NCBI GenBank assembly: GCA_963844325.1 | Contig: CAWJNV010000002.1 | Span: 5,456,001-5,520,000, forward strand | DNA length: 64,000 bases | Direction of reading: 5' to 3' | DNA from: CADCTQ01 sp963844325 | GTDB taxonomy: Bacteria; Bacteroidota; Bacteroidia; Cytophagales; 172606-1 | In this document: positions 17,920 to 26,175 of the stretch, in pieces | Position numbering within the stretch: the first letter of the stretch is position 1 | Layout: every line of letters starts with the position of its first letter | Program-made: the position numbers and the translations under genes | Notes under the pieces: generated by a model | What the model was told of the DNA's origin: nothing | The model's input: the letters and a program-made list of their open reading frames with translations, nothing else | The model's database searches: none

Positions 17920-19779
17920 TCAGTTGAAAAACGTGTCCAGCAGGATGCCGAACGTGATTACGATGATCAGGTAATCAGTTTCAAAAGGAGTGTTTACCGA
18001 ATAACCCTCCTGCCGGTAGCGCTTCTTCAGCGCTTCAATGCTGACTGGGTTGAAAAAACCCTGTTTCCTGATCGTATCGAAGGAAAGAATGTCATTGATG
18101 TATTCGATGTTGTGCTGTAGCAGGTAAGGGCTGCCCGGTGCTACAAATCCAAATTTCTCCCTTTCAATAATGGTGTCCGGCACAAATCTTTTTGCCATCT
18201 CCTTCAGGATGTACTTTTCATTCAGGTCATTCAATTTTAAATCCGTAGGAATACTCGTAGAAAATTCTACCAAATCCTTGTCCAGAAAGGGATACCGCAC
18301 TTCTATGGAATTAGCCATCGCCATCCGGTCGCCAAAATCCGACAACAAATGGTCTACCAGCCTGATTTTGAAATCGATGTAGGATCGCCGGTTGATGCTG
18401 TCCCTGCCCTTGATTTTTTTGATATCAATAACGTTGTGATTCAAACAGTTGAAGTCTTCGAAGCAGGCGTTAAGCGCTTCGGAATACAACTCCTTCCTGA
18501 CACTGGCAAAATCCGTGAAATTTCGCTCGTAGATAAAGTCTTTGTCTCCCCATACCTTCATTCTTAACTGCTGCTCCCGGTCGTCCGGCTTGTTTTCGAA
18601 CAGTTGCATTTCCCGCATTTTGTCGAAGCGATAGCCTACGTAGCCGGCAAAAAGCTCGTCGGCCCCCTGGCCGGACAGAATGACTTTGATTCCTTTTTTT
18701 CGGACGGATTCGGACAAATAATGCGTAGCCGTGTTAAAAGTTTCCTTGATCGGCGTCTCACAGTGGTAGATGCACTGCTTCAGCCGCTCACTGATGTCCC
18801 GGTAAAAAAAAGTTTTCTTGTTGAGGTTCGACCTGGTTCGATGGGCGATCAACTCCTGGTAAGGCGCCTCCGAAATCTGTGAATCCGGAAAATCAATGGA
18901 GAATACTTCCTGGTTGGGCTTTCCGATGAATTGGCAGACTTTGGTGGTAATGATCGATGAATCCAGGCCGCCACTCAGATACGTGCCCAACGGCACTTCC
19001 GACCTGAGCCGGTACCGGATTGATTTATTGAGCAGGTCTTCAATCTTGTCCATGTAATACGCCTGGGAGAAACCGTTCATCTCTACCTTTCCCTCCGGGT
19101 ACACCAGGTCCCAGTACTCCCGGTTGGTGATGTTTCCCTGGTTGTCTACCACCAGAAAATGACCGTTTTCCAAACTGTATATCCCCTTGAAAATCGTTCG
19201 TGGGCTGATGATGCCCGGGAAAGTAAACAGTTGGTCCAATCCGGTCTTGTCTACTTCCCGAGGCACCCCGGGATACTCCAGGATTGCCTTGATTTCGGAG
19301 CCGAACACAAACGTATCATTCACGTAGGTATAGTGTAAGGGATTGATTCCCATCTGATCCCGGGCGCAGTACAACTTGCCTTCTTTTTTATCATACAAGG
19401 CAAAGGCAAACTGCCCGTTGATGTTTTTCAAACCCTCCATTCCGTGATCTTCAAACAGGTGCATAATCACCTCAACGTCAGATTCCGTTCTGAAGGTGTG
19501 TCCTTTCGCCTTTAGTTCATCCCTTAATTCAATGTAATTGAACACCTCCCCGTTGCACACCAGGAACAATGATTCATCCTCATTGGCGATCGGCTGCATG
19601 CCATTGCTCAGGCCGATGATGCTCAGGCGGGTGAACCCGAAAACCACGTTCTCATGCGTCATCACATTATTCGCGTTGGGTCCCCGGTGCAATAGTTTGC
19701 CCACCATGTTCCGGATAATGGCATTGTCTTCGGCTTCGGCTTGCCGATGGATTTTCACGTACCCACAAATTCCACACAT
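17920..19779 (-). CDS. asnB: Asparagine synthetase (glutamine-hydrolysing), AsnB type
   Basis: This 619-residue enzyme starts with MCGICGY, so Cys2 is the N-terminal nucleophile of the class II glutaminase domain (about 1-215). The synthetase domain carries the ATP pyrophosphatase loop SGGLDSS at 269-275. It transfers ammonia from glutamine to an activated carboxylate, normally aspartate to asparagine. Inside NRPS clusters such enzymes either supply Asn or amidate a side chain or C-terminus of the product; sequence does not decide between these. It lies 82 bases downstream of the monooxygenase gene and 172 bases upstream of NRPS5. With the Dab aminotransferase and the aspartate decarboxylase domain in NRPS1 it makes a third aspartate-using function in the cluster. 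Confidence 0.9.
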   Translation of the reverse strand: MCGICGYVKIHRQAEAEDNAIIRNMVGKLLHRGPNANNVMTHENVVFGFTRLSIIGLSNGMQPIANEDESLFLVCNGEVFNYIELRDELKAKGHTFRTESDVEVIMHLFEDHGMEGLKNINGQFAFALYDKKEGKLYCARDQMGINPLHYTYVNDTFVFGSEIKAILEYPGVPREVDKTGLDQLFTFPGIISPRTIFKGIYSLENGHFLVVDNQGNITNREYWDLVYPEGKVEMNGFSQAYYMDKIEDLLNKSIRYRLRSEVPLGTYLSGGLDSSIITTKVCQFIGKPNQEVFSIDFPDSQISEAPYQELIAHRTRSNLNKKTFFYRDISERLKQCIYHCETPIKETFNTATHYLSESVRKKGIKVILSGQGADELFAGYVGYRFDKMREMQLFENKPDDREQQLRMKVWGDKDFIYERNFTDFASVRKELYSEALNACFEDFNCLNHNVIDIKKIKGRDSINRRSYIDFKIRLVDHLLSDFGDRMAMANSIEVRYPFLDKDLVEFSTSIPTDLKLNDLNEKYILKEMAKRFVPDTIIEREKFGFVAPGSPYLLQHNIEYINDILSFDTIRKQGFFNPVSIEALKKRYRQEGYSVNTPFETDYLIIVITFGILLDTFFN

Positions 19780-19861
19780 GTCTTTTATTGGGTTTTAGGG
19801 GTACTTGATGATTGCTGGATGCGGAGGAGGGTATGGTGACCAGCCCGGGCGTTGGGACTGC

Positions 19862-20917
19862 TCATAACTGGATCAGTTCGGTCTGGACTTGTTCTTTTAG
19901 AACGCTCAGGTTTCTCAAACCGGCCAGCACTTCTTTTTGAGGAATTCCGAAATCTACCAGGCAGGCGAATTCGTTCACACCGGCTTTTGAAAGTTTCCGG
20001 ATTACTTCCAGGGAATGATCGAACGTGCCGATCAGCGATGCTTCCCTGATGAAATGAAGCGCATATTCGCCAAACATTTCTTCACGAGCCTCCTCCGGCA
20101 GGCTGTCCGGACGCTGGGCAGATTCTTCGTAGAGGAATTTGTCCAGGTCCGCCGCGCTTTTCAGGTAGTTTAGAAATGGTCCTTTGGCCATCCTGAGGAC
20201 AAAGTCTTCGTCATCATTGACGAAGGTGTGCAACATGATAGCCACCTTGCCCTCATCGGGATTGAATCCGCTCCGGTGGCGTGCTTCCTTGTACAAGGCA
20301 ATTTTTCTTGCCAGTTCCGCTACATCTTGCCCCAGGAGGTGGGTCAGTAAATTTGCCCCGATTTCTCCGGCCCTGACGAAGGTGTCGTCCCTTCTTGACC
20401 CGGTTACCCAGATGGGAATGTCCTTCTGGATGGGGGCCGGGAACATGTAGACCGGGATCGTTTTTCCAATCCCGTTCTGCAAACGGATGGGTTCTCCGTG
20501 CCACAGCTTCTTTACCGTCTCGATCTGCTCATACATAATCTCGTGCCGGTTGCCGAAATTATCTTTGGCCAGTACAAAGTCATGCCCGTTCCAGCCGGAT
20601 GCAAAGGAAAGCGCCACCCGGCCGTTGGACAAATTATCCACGACCGACCATTCTTCGGCGATCCTGATTGTGTGATGGAGGGGCGAAACGATGCTTCCGC
20701 TTCTCAATTGGACGTTCCGGGTGATCATGGCAAGGGCGGCACTGATCACGGATGGATTGGGGAACAGGCCTCCGAATTTGTGAAAGTGGCGCTCCGGCGT
20801 CCAAACCGCCGCAAAGCCATTCGAATCCGCGTACTTGACGCACTCAATCAGAAGCTCATACTTGTTGTTTGCATCAACTTCGTAATTGGAGAAAAAAAAC
20901 AAGCTGAAATCACTCAT
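19862..20917 (-). CDS. Luciferase-like FMN-dependent monooxygenase of the natural-product (MupA/Atu3671) type
   Basis: The 351-residue protein fits the bacterial luciferase-like fold. It has the conserved WTPERHFHKFGGLFPNPSV near the start, SGSIVSPLHHTIRIAEEWSVVDNLS, and FASGWNGHDFVL, a pattern typical of the subfamily associated with PKS and NRPS clusters. Members use reduced flavin and oxygen to hydroxylate or oxidise carrier-bound or free intermediates; the substrate here is unknown. It lies between the aminotransferase (84-base gap) and asnB (82-base gap). It is one of three different oxygenases in the cluster, besides the CmlA-type and cupin-8 enzymes. Confidence 0.85.
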   Translation of the reverse strand: MSDFSLFFFSNYEVDANNKYELLIECVKYADSNGFAAVWTPERHFHKFGGLFPNPSVISAALAMITRNVQLRSGSIVSPLHHTIRIAEEWSVVDNLSNGRVALSFASGWNGHDFVLAKDNFGNRHEIMYEQIETVKKLWHGEPIRLQNGIGKTIPVYMFPAPIQKDIPIWVTGSRRDDTFVRAGEIGANLLTHLLGQDVAELARKIALYKEARHRSGFNPDEGKVAIMLHTFVNDDEDFVLRMAKGPFLNYLKSAADLDKFLYEESAQRPDSLPEEAREEMFGEYALHFIREASLIGTFDHSLEVIRKLSKAGVNEFACLVDFGIPQKEVLAGLRNLSVLKEQVQTELIQL

Positions 20918-21001
20918 CGGCTGGCGGGGTTAATGGGTCCGTATCAAACAAATTTTTCAACCATCCGGAAACCCGGCAATCAGTCATTCAACATCCGCTG
21001 C

Positions 21002-22408
21002 TCATACGGCATCGAGCTGGAGTTCTTTTACTTCATATTGCTTTTCGATTTTCCAGGTGACGGCTTCAAATATTTCCAGAAACTTGTCGATCATTCCTTT
21101 CGTGGTTACCAACGGGGGCAAAATCCGGATGACATTGGCGTAATGCCCGCCGATTTCGATTAGAACCCCACGCTGATACAGCTCACGTCTGACCTGGATG
21201 CAGATTTCGGCGAAGGGTTCTTTGCCTTCCTTTGTTTTAACAAATTCGACTGCCAGCATCAGGCCAATCCCCCTGACATCGCCCATGAACCGGCACTTTT
21301 TCCCAATCAGCTTTAAACCACCCAGCAGGATTTGCCCCATTTCTGCCGCGTGCAGGTCTACCCTTTTGCTTCTGATAAAATCAAGGGCCGCATTGCCCGC
21401 AGCGATGCCTAACTGGTGCCCCCTGAAAGTTCCGGAATGCGTGCCCCCCTCCCATACGTCCAACTCGTTCTTGATGATCAGTATCGCCAAAGGCAGGCCG
21501 ATCCCCCCTATTCCTTTTGACATGGTGATGATGTCGGGGGTAACGCCGAAGTGTTCGAAGGAAAAGAGTTTGCCGGTTCGGTAGAATCCTGCCTGCACCT
21601 CATCGCAGATCATAACAATCTCCTGCTCATTGCACAGCTTTTGAATTCTCTGGACGTATTCGGGTTTAGGAATTATATTTCCGGCTTCTCCTTGTACCGG
21701 CTCCAGTAAAATGGCAGCGGGCTTGTCAATGCCGGACTTAGGATTTTCAATGATGTTCTCAAGGTATGAAGCGCATTCGAGCTTACAGTTATCAGGTTCC
21801 TTGTTGAAGGGGCATCGGTAACAATAGCAGAAAGGTGCAAAATGAGTTGAATTATTAAGCACCGGAAGCCCGCCCCGGTTTTTACGGTTACTCGTGACAC
21901 TCAGTGCGCCGGTGGTCATCCCGTGAAAAGCGCCCTGAAAAGCAATAATCAAACTCCGCTTGGTATACAGGCGGGCGAGTTTCATGGCCGCCTCAACGGA
22001 ATCGGCTCCGGTAGGCCCACAAAAATTTACTTTGGCCTTTCCCCTAAGCGCATCCGGAAGCACTTCATTCAGGTTCTTTAAAAAAGCAAGTTTAACCTCC
22101 GTGGGGAAGTCTAAAGCGTGCACTAACTTATGGAGTTGTTCTGCAACATCGTGCATCACATCCGGATTTCCGTGTCCTACGTTCAGCACCCCGCAGAAAG
22201 CGAAAAAATCCAAAAACCTATTCCCGTCAATGTCTTCCACAATGCTTCCTTTGGCCTTGTTGGGTACCAGGGGTAGGTTTCTGGGATAAGACCGGTTGTT
22301 GCTTTCGTAAAGCGCCTGCTCAGCAAGCATCTTTTTCGCTTTTTCGCCTGGCAATTCATCTGTTACAAGCTCTGGGCCCTGCGACATGTGATACTCATCG
22401 AATTTCAT
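21002..22408 (-). CDS. Class III aminotransferase, probable diaminobutyrate-2-oxoglutarate aminotransferase
   Basis: This 468-residue PLP enzyme has the class III hallmarks EPVQGEAG (236-243), CDEVQAGFYRTG with the cofactor-binding Asp269, and the Schiff-base Lys298 in TMSKGIGGIGLP. The overall pattern is that of L-2,4-diaminobutyrate:2-oxoglutarate 4-aminotransferases (EctB/Dat group), which convert aspartate semialdehyde to Dab. A Cys-rich stretch (FCYCYRCPFN, then NCKLEC) is notable. A Dab supply fits the two identical A domains in NRPS1 and NRPS3 whose pockets carry Glu and two Asp. Ornithine- or 4-aminobutyrate-type activity is the alternative. The gene lies 56 bases downstream of the cupin-8 oxygenase. 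Met8 is a possible alternative start. Confidence 0.85.
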   Translation of the reverse strand: MKFDEYHMSQGPELVTDELPGEKAKKMLAEQALYESNNRSYPRNLPLVPNKAKGSIVEDIDGNRFLDFFAFCGVLNVGHGNPDVMHDVAEQLHKLVHALDFPTEVKLAFLKNLNEVLPDALRGKAKVNFCGPTGADSVEAAMKLARLYTKRSLIIAFQGAFHGMTTGALSVTSNRKNRGGLPVLNNSTHFAPFCYCYRCPFNKEPDNCKLECASYLENIIENPKSGIDKPAAILLEPVQGEAGNIIPKPEYVQRIQKLCNEQEIVMICDEVQAGFYRTGKLFSFEHFGVTPDIITMSKGIGGIGLPLAILIIKNELDVWEGGTHSGTFRGHQLGIAAGNAALDFIRSKRVDLHAAEMGQILLGGLKLIGKKCRFMGDVRGIGLMLAVEFVKTKEGKEPFAEICIQVRRELYQRGVLIEIGGHYANVIRILPPLVTTKGMIDKFLEIFEAVTWKIEKQYEVKELQLDAV

Positions 22409-22464
22409 ATCAGAAGTTGTTTAAAGATGGGTTGTTGTTACTAAAAAAAGTATGGAGCCCGCTG

Positions 22465-23340
22465 CTATGTTATGTAACCCAGATAGGATTTATAACGGGC
22501 ATATATAAATTTTTCCGGAATACCGAATACCAAACCAAGAAATATCAGAAAGTTGTAATAAATATTCTTTCGGGGTGCTCCCAACACCAGCGACTGTAAG
22601 CCCTTCATTACGCTTGCTTTGGAGTGCCAATCGATATTGAATGAGATTGAATAGCTCAAAGTTTCTACGTAGTGCAGGGTTCCGCAAGGCATAAAAAGAA
22701 TATCTCCTTCCTCTACATCCACCGTAATGGGAGACACGCTTGAAAACTTTTTGAACTTGTCGAGATCGGGTTTGGCGGGATTTACCTCCGCCCATCTCCA
22801 CCCTTTCATGTAGCAGTTTTCCCGCTGTTCCCACGAAATCAGGGTAAAACGTTTGGTACCCTTGATCTGGTAGAAAGTGTTGTTGGTCATCAACGTATCA
22901 AAGTGAAGCGGGGTCACGTGTCCTTTTATACTCATAAAGAACTGCACGTATGACCACCAGCGATCTTTGTAGAAAGAGGAGAAATAGTCCTCCGAAAATG
23001 GAGCAACATCGTTGATGAGTTCCGGATACACATGAAAAATGGCAACATCGTGTAGGTAGGGCGGAAGGCTTCCCGATTGTTTTGATCTCTCGTGCTCCTC
23101 AAGCATTTCAACGTATTCTCCCATGGAGACCGTCTTCGTCTTTCCAGCGTCTACATTTCCATATTTTACCTTCAGTTTCTTCGCATAGTCAAGGTTTTTA
23201 AAATAGCCCAAATCCCAATCCTTAGATGCTTTCCATGACCTCAGAGCGCCTTTCATCAAAACTGGTTTTCCATTCTTTACGTAATTACCGAAAAATACTT
23301 CCTTTGGTACTGGTCCATCATGAATTTCGATCATTTTCAT
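22465..23340 (-). CDS. Cupin-8/JmjC-type Fe(II)/2-oxoglutarate oxygenase
   Basis: The 291-residue protein has a JmjC-like double-stranded beta-helix. Two iron ligands appear as His146-Phe-Asp148 in TPLHFDTLMTNN, and the distal His is His223 in CGTLHYVETL. Lys163 in IKGTKRFTLI is a candidate for binding 2-oxoglutarate. Members of this family (FIH-like) hydroxylate amino-acid side chains, often at the beta carbon. In this cluster the target could be a free, carrier-bound or peptide residue. The 284-base gap upstream (23341-23624) shows no convincing gene. Confidence 0.82.
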   Translation of the reverse strand: MKMIEIHDGPVPKEVFFGNYVKNGKPVLMKGALRSWKASKDWDLGYFKNLDYAKKLKVKYGNVDAGKTKTVSMGEYVEMLEEHERSKQSGSLPPYLHDVAIFHVYPELINDVAPFSEDYFSSFYKDRWWSYVQFFMSIKGHVTPLHFDTLMTNNTFYQIKGTKRFTLISWEQRENCYMKGWRWAEVNPAKPDLDKFKKFSSVSPITVDVEEGDILFMPCGTLHYVETLSYSISFNIDWHSKASVMKGLQSLVLGAPRKNIYYNFLIFLGLVFGIPEKFIYARYKSYLGYIT

Positions 23341-23624
23341 AAGATCCTTATTTGAGTAGTTTTATAATTCCTTCTGCGCGATGAAGCCGCGGCTGATTCG
23401 TACCGTCTCATCCTTGCCTGCATGCCTGCAATCCTTCTTCCGTCGAATGCATCAGGTACAGCCGGGTAGTACGTACCCAAAGGCAATTGTGAACCTTTGA
23501 GCACTTTGAGCATCAGTAATCTCAATAGATTGAAAACTTCTCGTCCTCCAATTGCCAGAATTCCTTTAATAAAAATAGGTCTGACAGGTTGATGGCTATC
23601 AGTATCTTCGTACCGATGGGCGCA

Positions 23625-24515
23625 TTAGTAATTGGAATAAATTGAAAGCTGATCATCTTCCAGCAGAAAGGATTCTTTTAGCGAGAACAAGTCCGATTCT
23701 TCAACTGTCTTATATATTACCTGCTTCAAGATCAGCGTAATTTTTCGCTGTTCTCCCGAAAGCAAGTCAACAATTTTATTAAAAAAGATTGAAAAAACCA
23801 GTTCTGAAAACGGATGATACAAATAGATGATTAGATTATCGCAGTCAGGCATTTTAAAATCCAGGGCATCTACACAGACTGATTTTACACTGCTGCACTT
23901 TTGGTCAGCATTTTTATACAGCTTGATGTTTCTCTCTGCTACTTCATGAAGCTCGATTGAAATTTCGACTCCGGTAATCTCTTTGAAGGGGTACTCGGAC
24001 GCTATCAATAAGTTACGACCCATTCCTGAACCAATTTCAATAAACGTTGAATCCTCATAAGAAACACTTAGTTTTTCAAGAGCATCACAAATACGATGGA
24101 TTGTATCCGGCGAACCGGGCACGTACCTTACATAATTGAATAAACTAAAATCTGAACCAAATGCTTCAAAATCAAAAAAATCAACGATCAAGCCCGTTGT
24201 TGTTCCATACTTCAGATCGAAATCACATTTGGCTTCCCTTTCCAGTATGCCGGTTTCATATTCTACCCGATGCCTGAGTTTCGAGATGAGTTCCTGAACC
24301 CCAATTTTATCAATAAATAAAAATTTCTCAAGAACTTTCCCAATATTCTTCAAAGCTCTTTCACTATACATATCGTAGGTTTCATCAAAAAAAGCCTTTA
24401 AAAAGGCATTCGGGTCCTCAATTCGTTCGAATTCGCGTTGGCGTTCTTCAAAAGTTTTCAGAATACGTTGTGTTACCAGGGGGCTGCGGGTAGGAGCATC
24501 AATTTGAGTTTTCAT
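23625..24515 (-). CDS. Class I SAM-dependent methyltransferase
   Basis: The 296-residue protein has a helical N-terminal part (about 1-150) and a Rossmann methyltransferase domain. Motif I is visible as FIEIGSGMGRNLL (158-170), followed by the acidic end of strand 2 in TGVEISIELHEVAERN and a strand-4 region VDALDFKMPDCDNLIIYLYHPF. The substrate is unknown. Its place between the serine hydrolase (66-base gap) and the cupin-8 oxygenase in a one-strand run suggests O- or N-methylation of the peptide or of a precursor. No methyltransferase domain is embedded in any NRPS here, so this is the only methylation function in the window. Confidence 0.8.
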   Translation of the reverse strand: MKTQIDAPTRSPLVTQRILKTFEERQREFERIEDPNAFLKAFFDETYDMYSERALKNIGKVLEKFLFIDKIGVQELISKLRHRVEYETGILEREAKCDFDLKYGTTTGLIVDFFDFEAFGSDFSLFNYVRYVPGSPDTIHRICDALEKLSVSYEDSTFIEIGSGMGRNLLIASEYPFKEITGVEISIELHEVAERNIKLYKNADQKCSSVKSVCVDALDFKMPDCDNLIIYLYHPFSELVFSIFFNKIVDLLSGEQRKITLILKQVIYKTVEESDLFSLKESFLLEDDQLSIYSNY

Positions 24516-24581
24516 GATATTTAATTAGGTTAGTTGTCAGACAACGAAGACCCTGCTTTTTGCACTACTCTTTATCTAATC

Positions 24582-26114
24582 TTATTTCAGCAGTTCCTTG
24601 CATTTAAGCAATAGTTGATTGATGTCAGTATCTTCTATACCGTGTGACTTCGCCGCATGCAACACTTTGGAGGCCAATTGAAGGTCCCCTTTTTCCAGGT
24701 AGTTCCGGGCCAGTAAGCCGTAAGCCCAGGAATCAGACGGATACATCTCTATTATTTTTTCCAACAACAGATCCGGCCCTGAGGGTGCACCATTTTTCCA
24801 GAATTCGGCAAGATTCTTCAAGTTGCCAAGCTCAATTGAGCCTTTTTCGTGGAGTTGATCTATCTGAGCAGAGAGACCTTTCCAGCCTCCACTTTTATAG
24901 GAATTGAGCAGGTCTATTTCCTTTTTCATCCGCGGATATTGCCATGAATCCCCGAGTGCCCAATCCCAGTCAACAGCAAGATTAGCAGTGATTTCGTTCA
25001 TTCTCGCACCAATCATGTAGCCTACGTCAGTATTGGTCATGTATACAAAACCACATTTTCGGTATGGAGAGTAAAACATGTAGGAGAAGTTACCTCGCGC
25101 ATCACCGGCAAAATACAGCACGGTATCAGCTTCATTCGCCAACAAGAAGTATCCCGAAGTCAAGAAGATGTGGCTGTCTAAGCCTTCTTCTTCCATCCTG
25201 TAGCCTGAGTCGGGATGGAGAATGTAACTTACTGTTTGCTTTGATACTTTAGTTGTATCCAAGGTCGCAAGCACCAATTTGGCGTACTCCTCTGATGTAA
25301 AGTAGTTGCCGAATGCCGGTCTTGCATCAGTTCCTATTTTCATTGGCATCACCTCCCCGAAATTCCCATGATTGGTCGTATAATTCCTGGGTGTTTTCCC
25401 TTCCTTCTTAATAATCATTGTTGTCCTTTTCAAGCCCAACGGTTCAAGTACCATTTCGCGCGTATACTCCGTATAGGGCATTCCCACAATCTTCTCCACA
25501 ATCTTGGACAGGTAGTCGTATCCTTCCCCTGAGTACACGTAGGATTCTCCCGGCTTGGCCGTGATTTCCAATTTGTCGGGGTCGTTCATGTGCTTCCAGT
25601 TTTCTACACCAGAAGTGTGAGTCAGCAACATTTCGAGAGTAATCAACTTATATCTTTGATCATGTTGCAAAGGAGAATACTCCAAATATTGATAAGCTGG
25701 CTTATCCAGGTCGATCCGCCCTTCATCAACCAGTTTCAAGAGGGTATAGACCAAATAACTTTTGGTTAATGAGCCCCCATTGAAAATTGTTCTTTTATTA
25801 ACCTTTTTCTTCTTCCCCACCTCTCTGTATCCGTAGGTATTATAAAATACAACTTTGTTATTATCCATTAGTGCCAATGAAAGTCCGGGGATGCCAGTTT
25901 CGGCCATCAAGTGTTTTACTTCCTCATTCAGGGAGTCACTACTGATCATTCGGTCGCCCAGTTGAAAACGGGCTTTTTGTTGCCCTACTGCGGGGTAAAC
26001 AATGAATACCAACAGCAGGCTAACCAAGAGGGCTTTGAACCTTGGTGAGTACTCCGTTTCAGGCAGGTTATACTTTTCCATTTTTAATTGCTTAGGTGAA
26101 TGCTTCCGTTTCAA
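24582..26114 (-). CDS. Secreted serine hydrolase, beta-lactamase/PBP fold, with helical C-terminal repeat region
   Basis: The 510-residue protein has an N-terminal hydrophobic signal (about 26-46, FKALLVSLLLVFIVY). The catalytic SxxK is Ser115-Leu-Thr-Lys118 and the second motif is Tyr194-Ser-Gly196. The third motif (KTG or HxG) is not present; GDARG at 337-341 occupies its place. After about residue 390 a helical, TPR-like region follows (WAYGLLARNYLEKGDLQLA). It should act outside the cytoplasm as a peptidase or esterase. One possibility is maturation of the exported peptide or self-protection; a cytoplasmic release role is unlikely because of the signal. The start could also be the Met at 26081. 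It lies 61 bases downstream of NRPS4 and is the second enzyme of this fold in the cluster. Confidence 0.82.
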   Translation of the reverse strand: MKRKHSPKQLKMEKYNLPETEYSPRFKALLVSLLLVFIVYPAVGQQKARFQLGDRMISSDSLNEEVKHLMAETGIPGLSLALMDNNKVVFYNTYGYREVGKKKKVNKRTIFNGGSLTKSYLVYTLLKLVDEGRIDLDKPAYQYLEYSPLQHDQRYKLITLEMLLTHTSGVENWKHMNDPDKLEITAKPGESYVYSGEGYDYLSKIVEKIVGMPYTEYTREMVLEPLGLKRTTMIIKKEGKTPRNYTTNHGNFGEVMPMKIGTDARPAFGNYFTSEEYAKLVLATLDTTKVSKQTVSYILHPDSGYRMEEEGLDSHIFLTSGYFLLANEADTVLYFAGDARGNFSYMFYSPYRKCGFVYMTNTDVGYMIGARMNEITANLAVDWDWALGDSWQYPRMKKEIDLLNSYKSGGWKGLSAQIDQLHEKGSIELGNLKNLAEFWKNGAPSGPDLLLEKIIEMYPSDSWAYGLLARNYLEKGDLQLASKVLHAAKSHGIEDTDINQLLLKCKELLK

Positions 26115-26175
26115 CAGTTAAATCATTGCGCCTGTGAGGGAAAGGCGCCGAAAGACACGTGCTCAGGGCCGGCAC

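Noticed and set aside
23337..23525. Small minus-strand frame of 62 codons upstream of the cupin-8 gene
   Set aside because: Basic, low-complexity sequence with no leader or motif pattern of a peptide precursor, in a plain intergenic gap.
24582..26114. Secreted hydrolase as a SurE-like trans-acting cyclase
   Set aside because: It has an export signal and lacks the third active-site motif, so it cannot be expected to meet carrier-bound chains in the cytoplasm.
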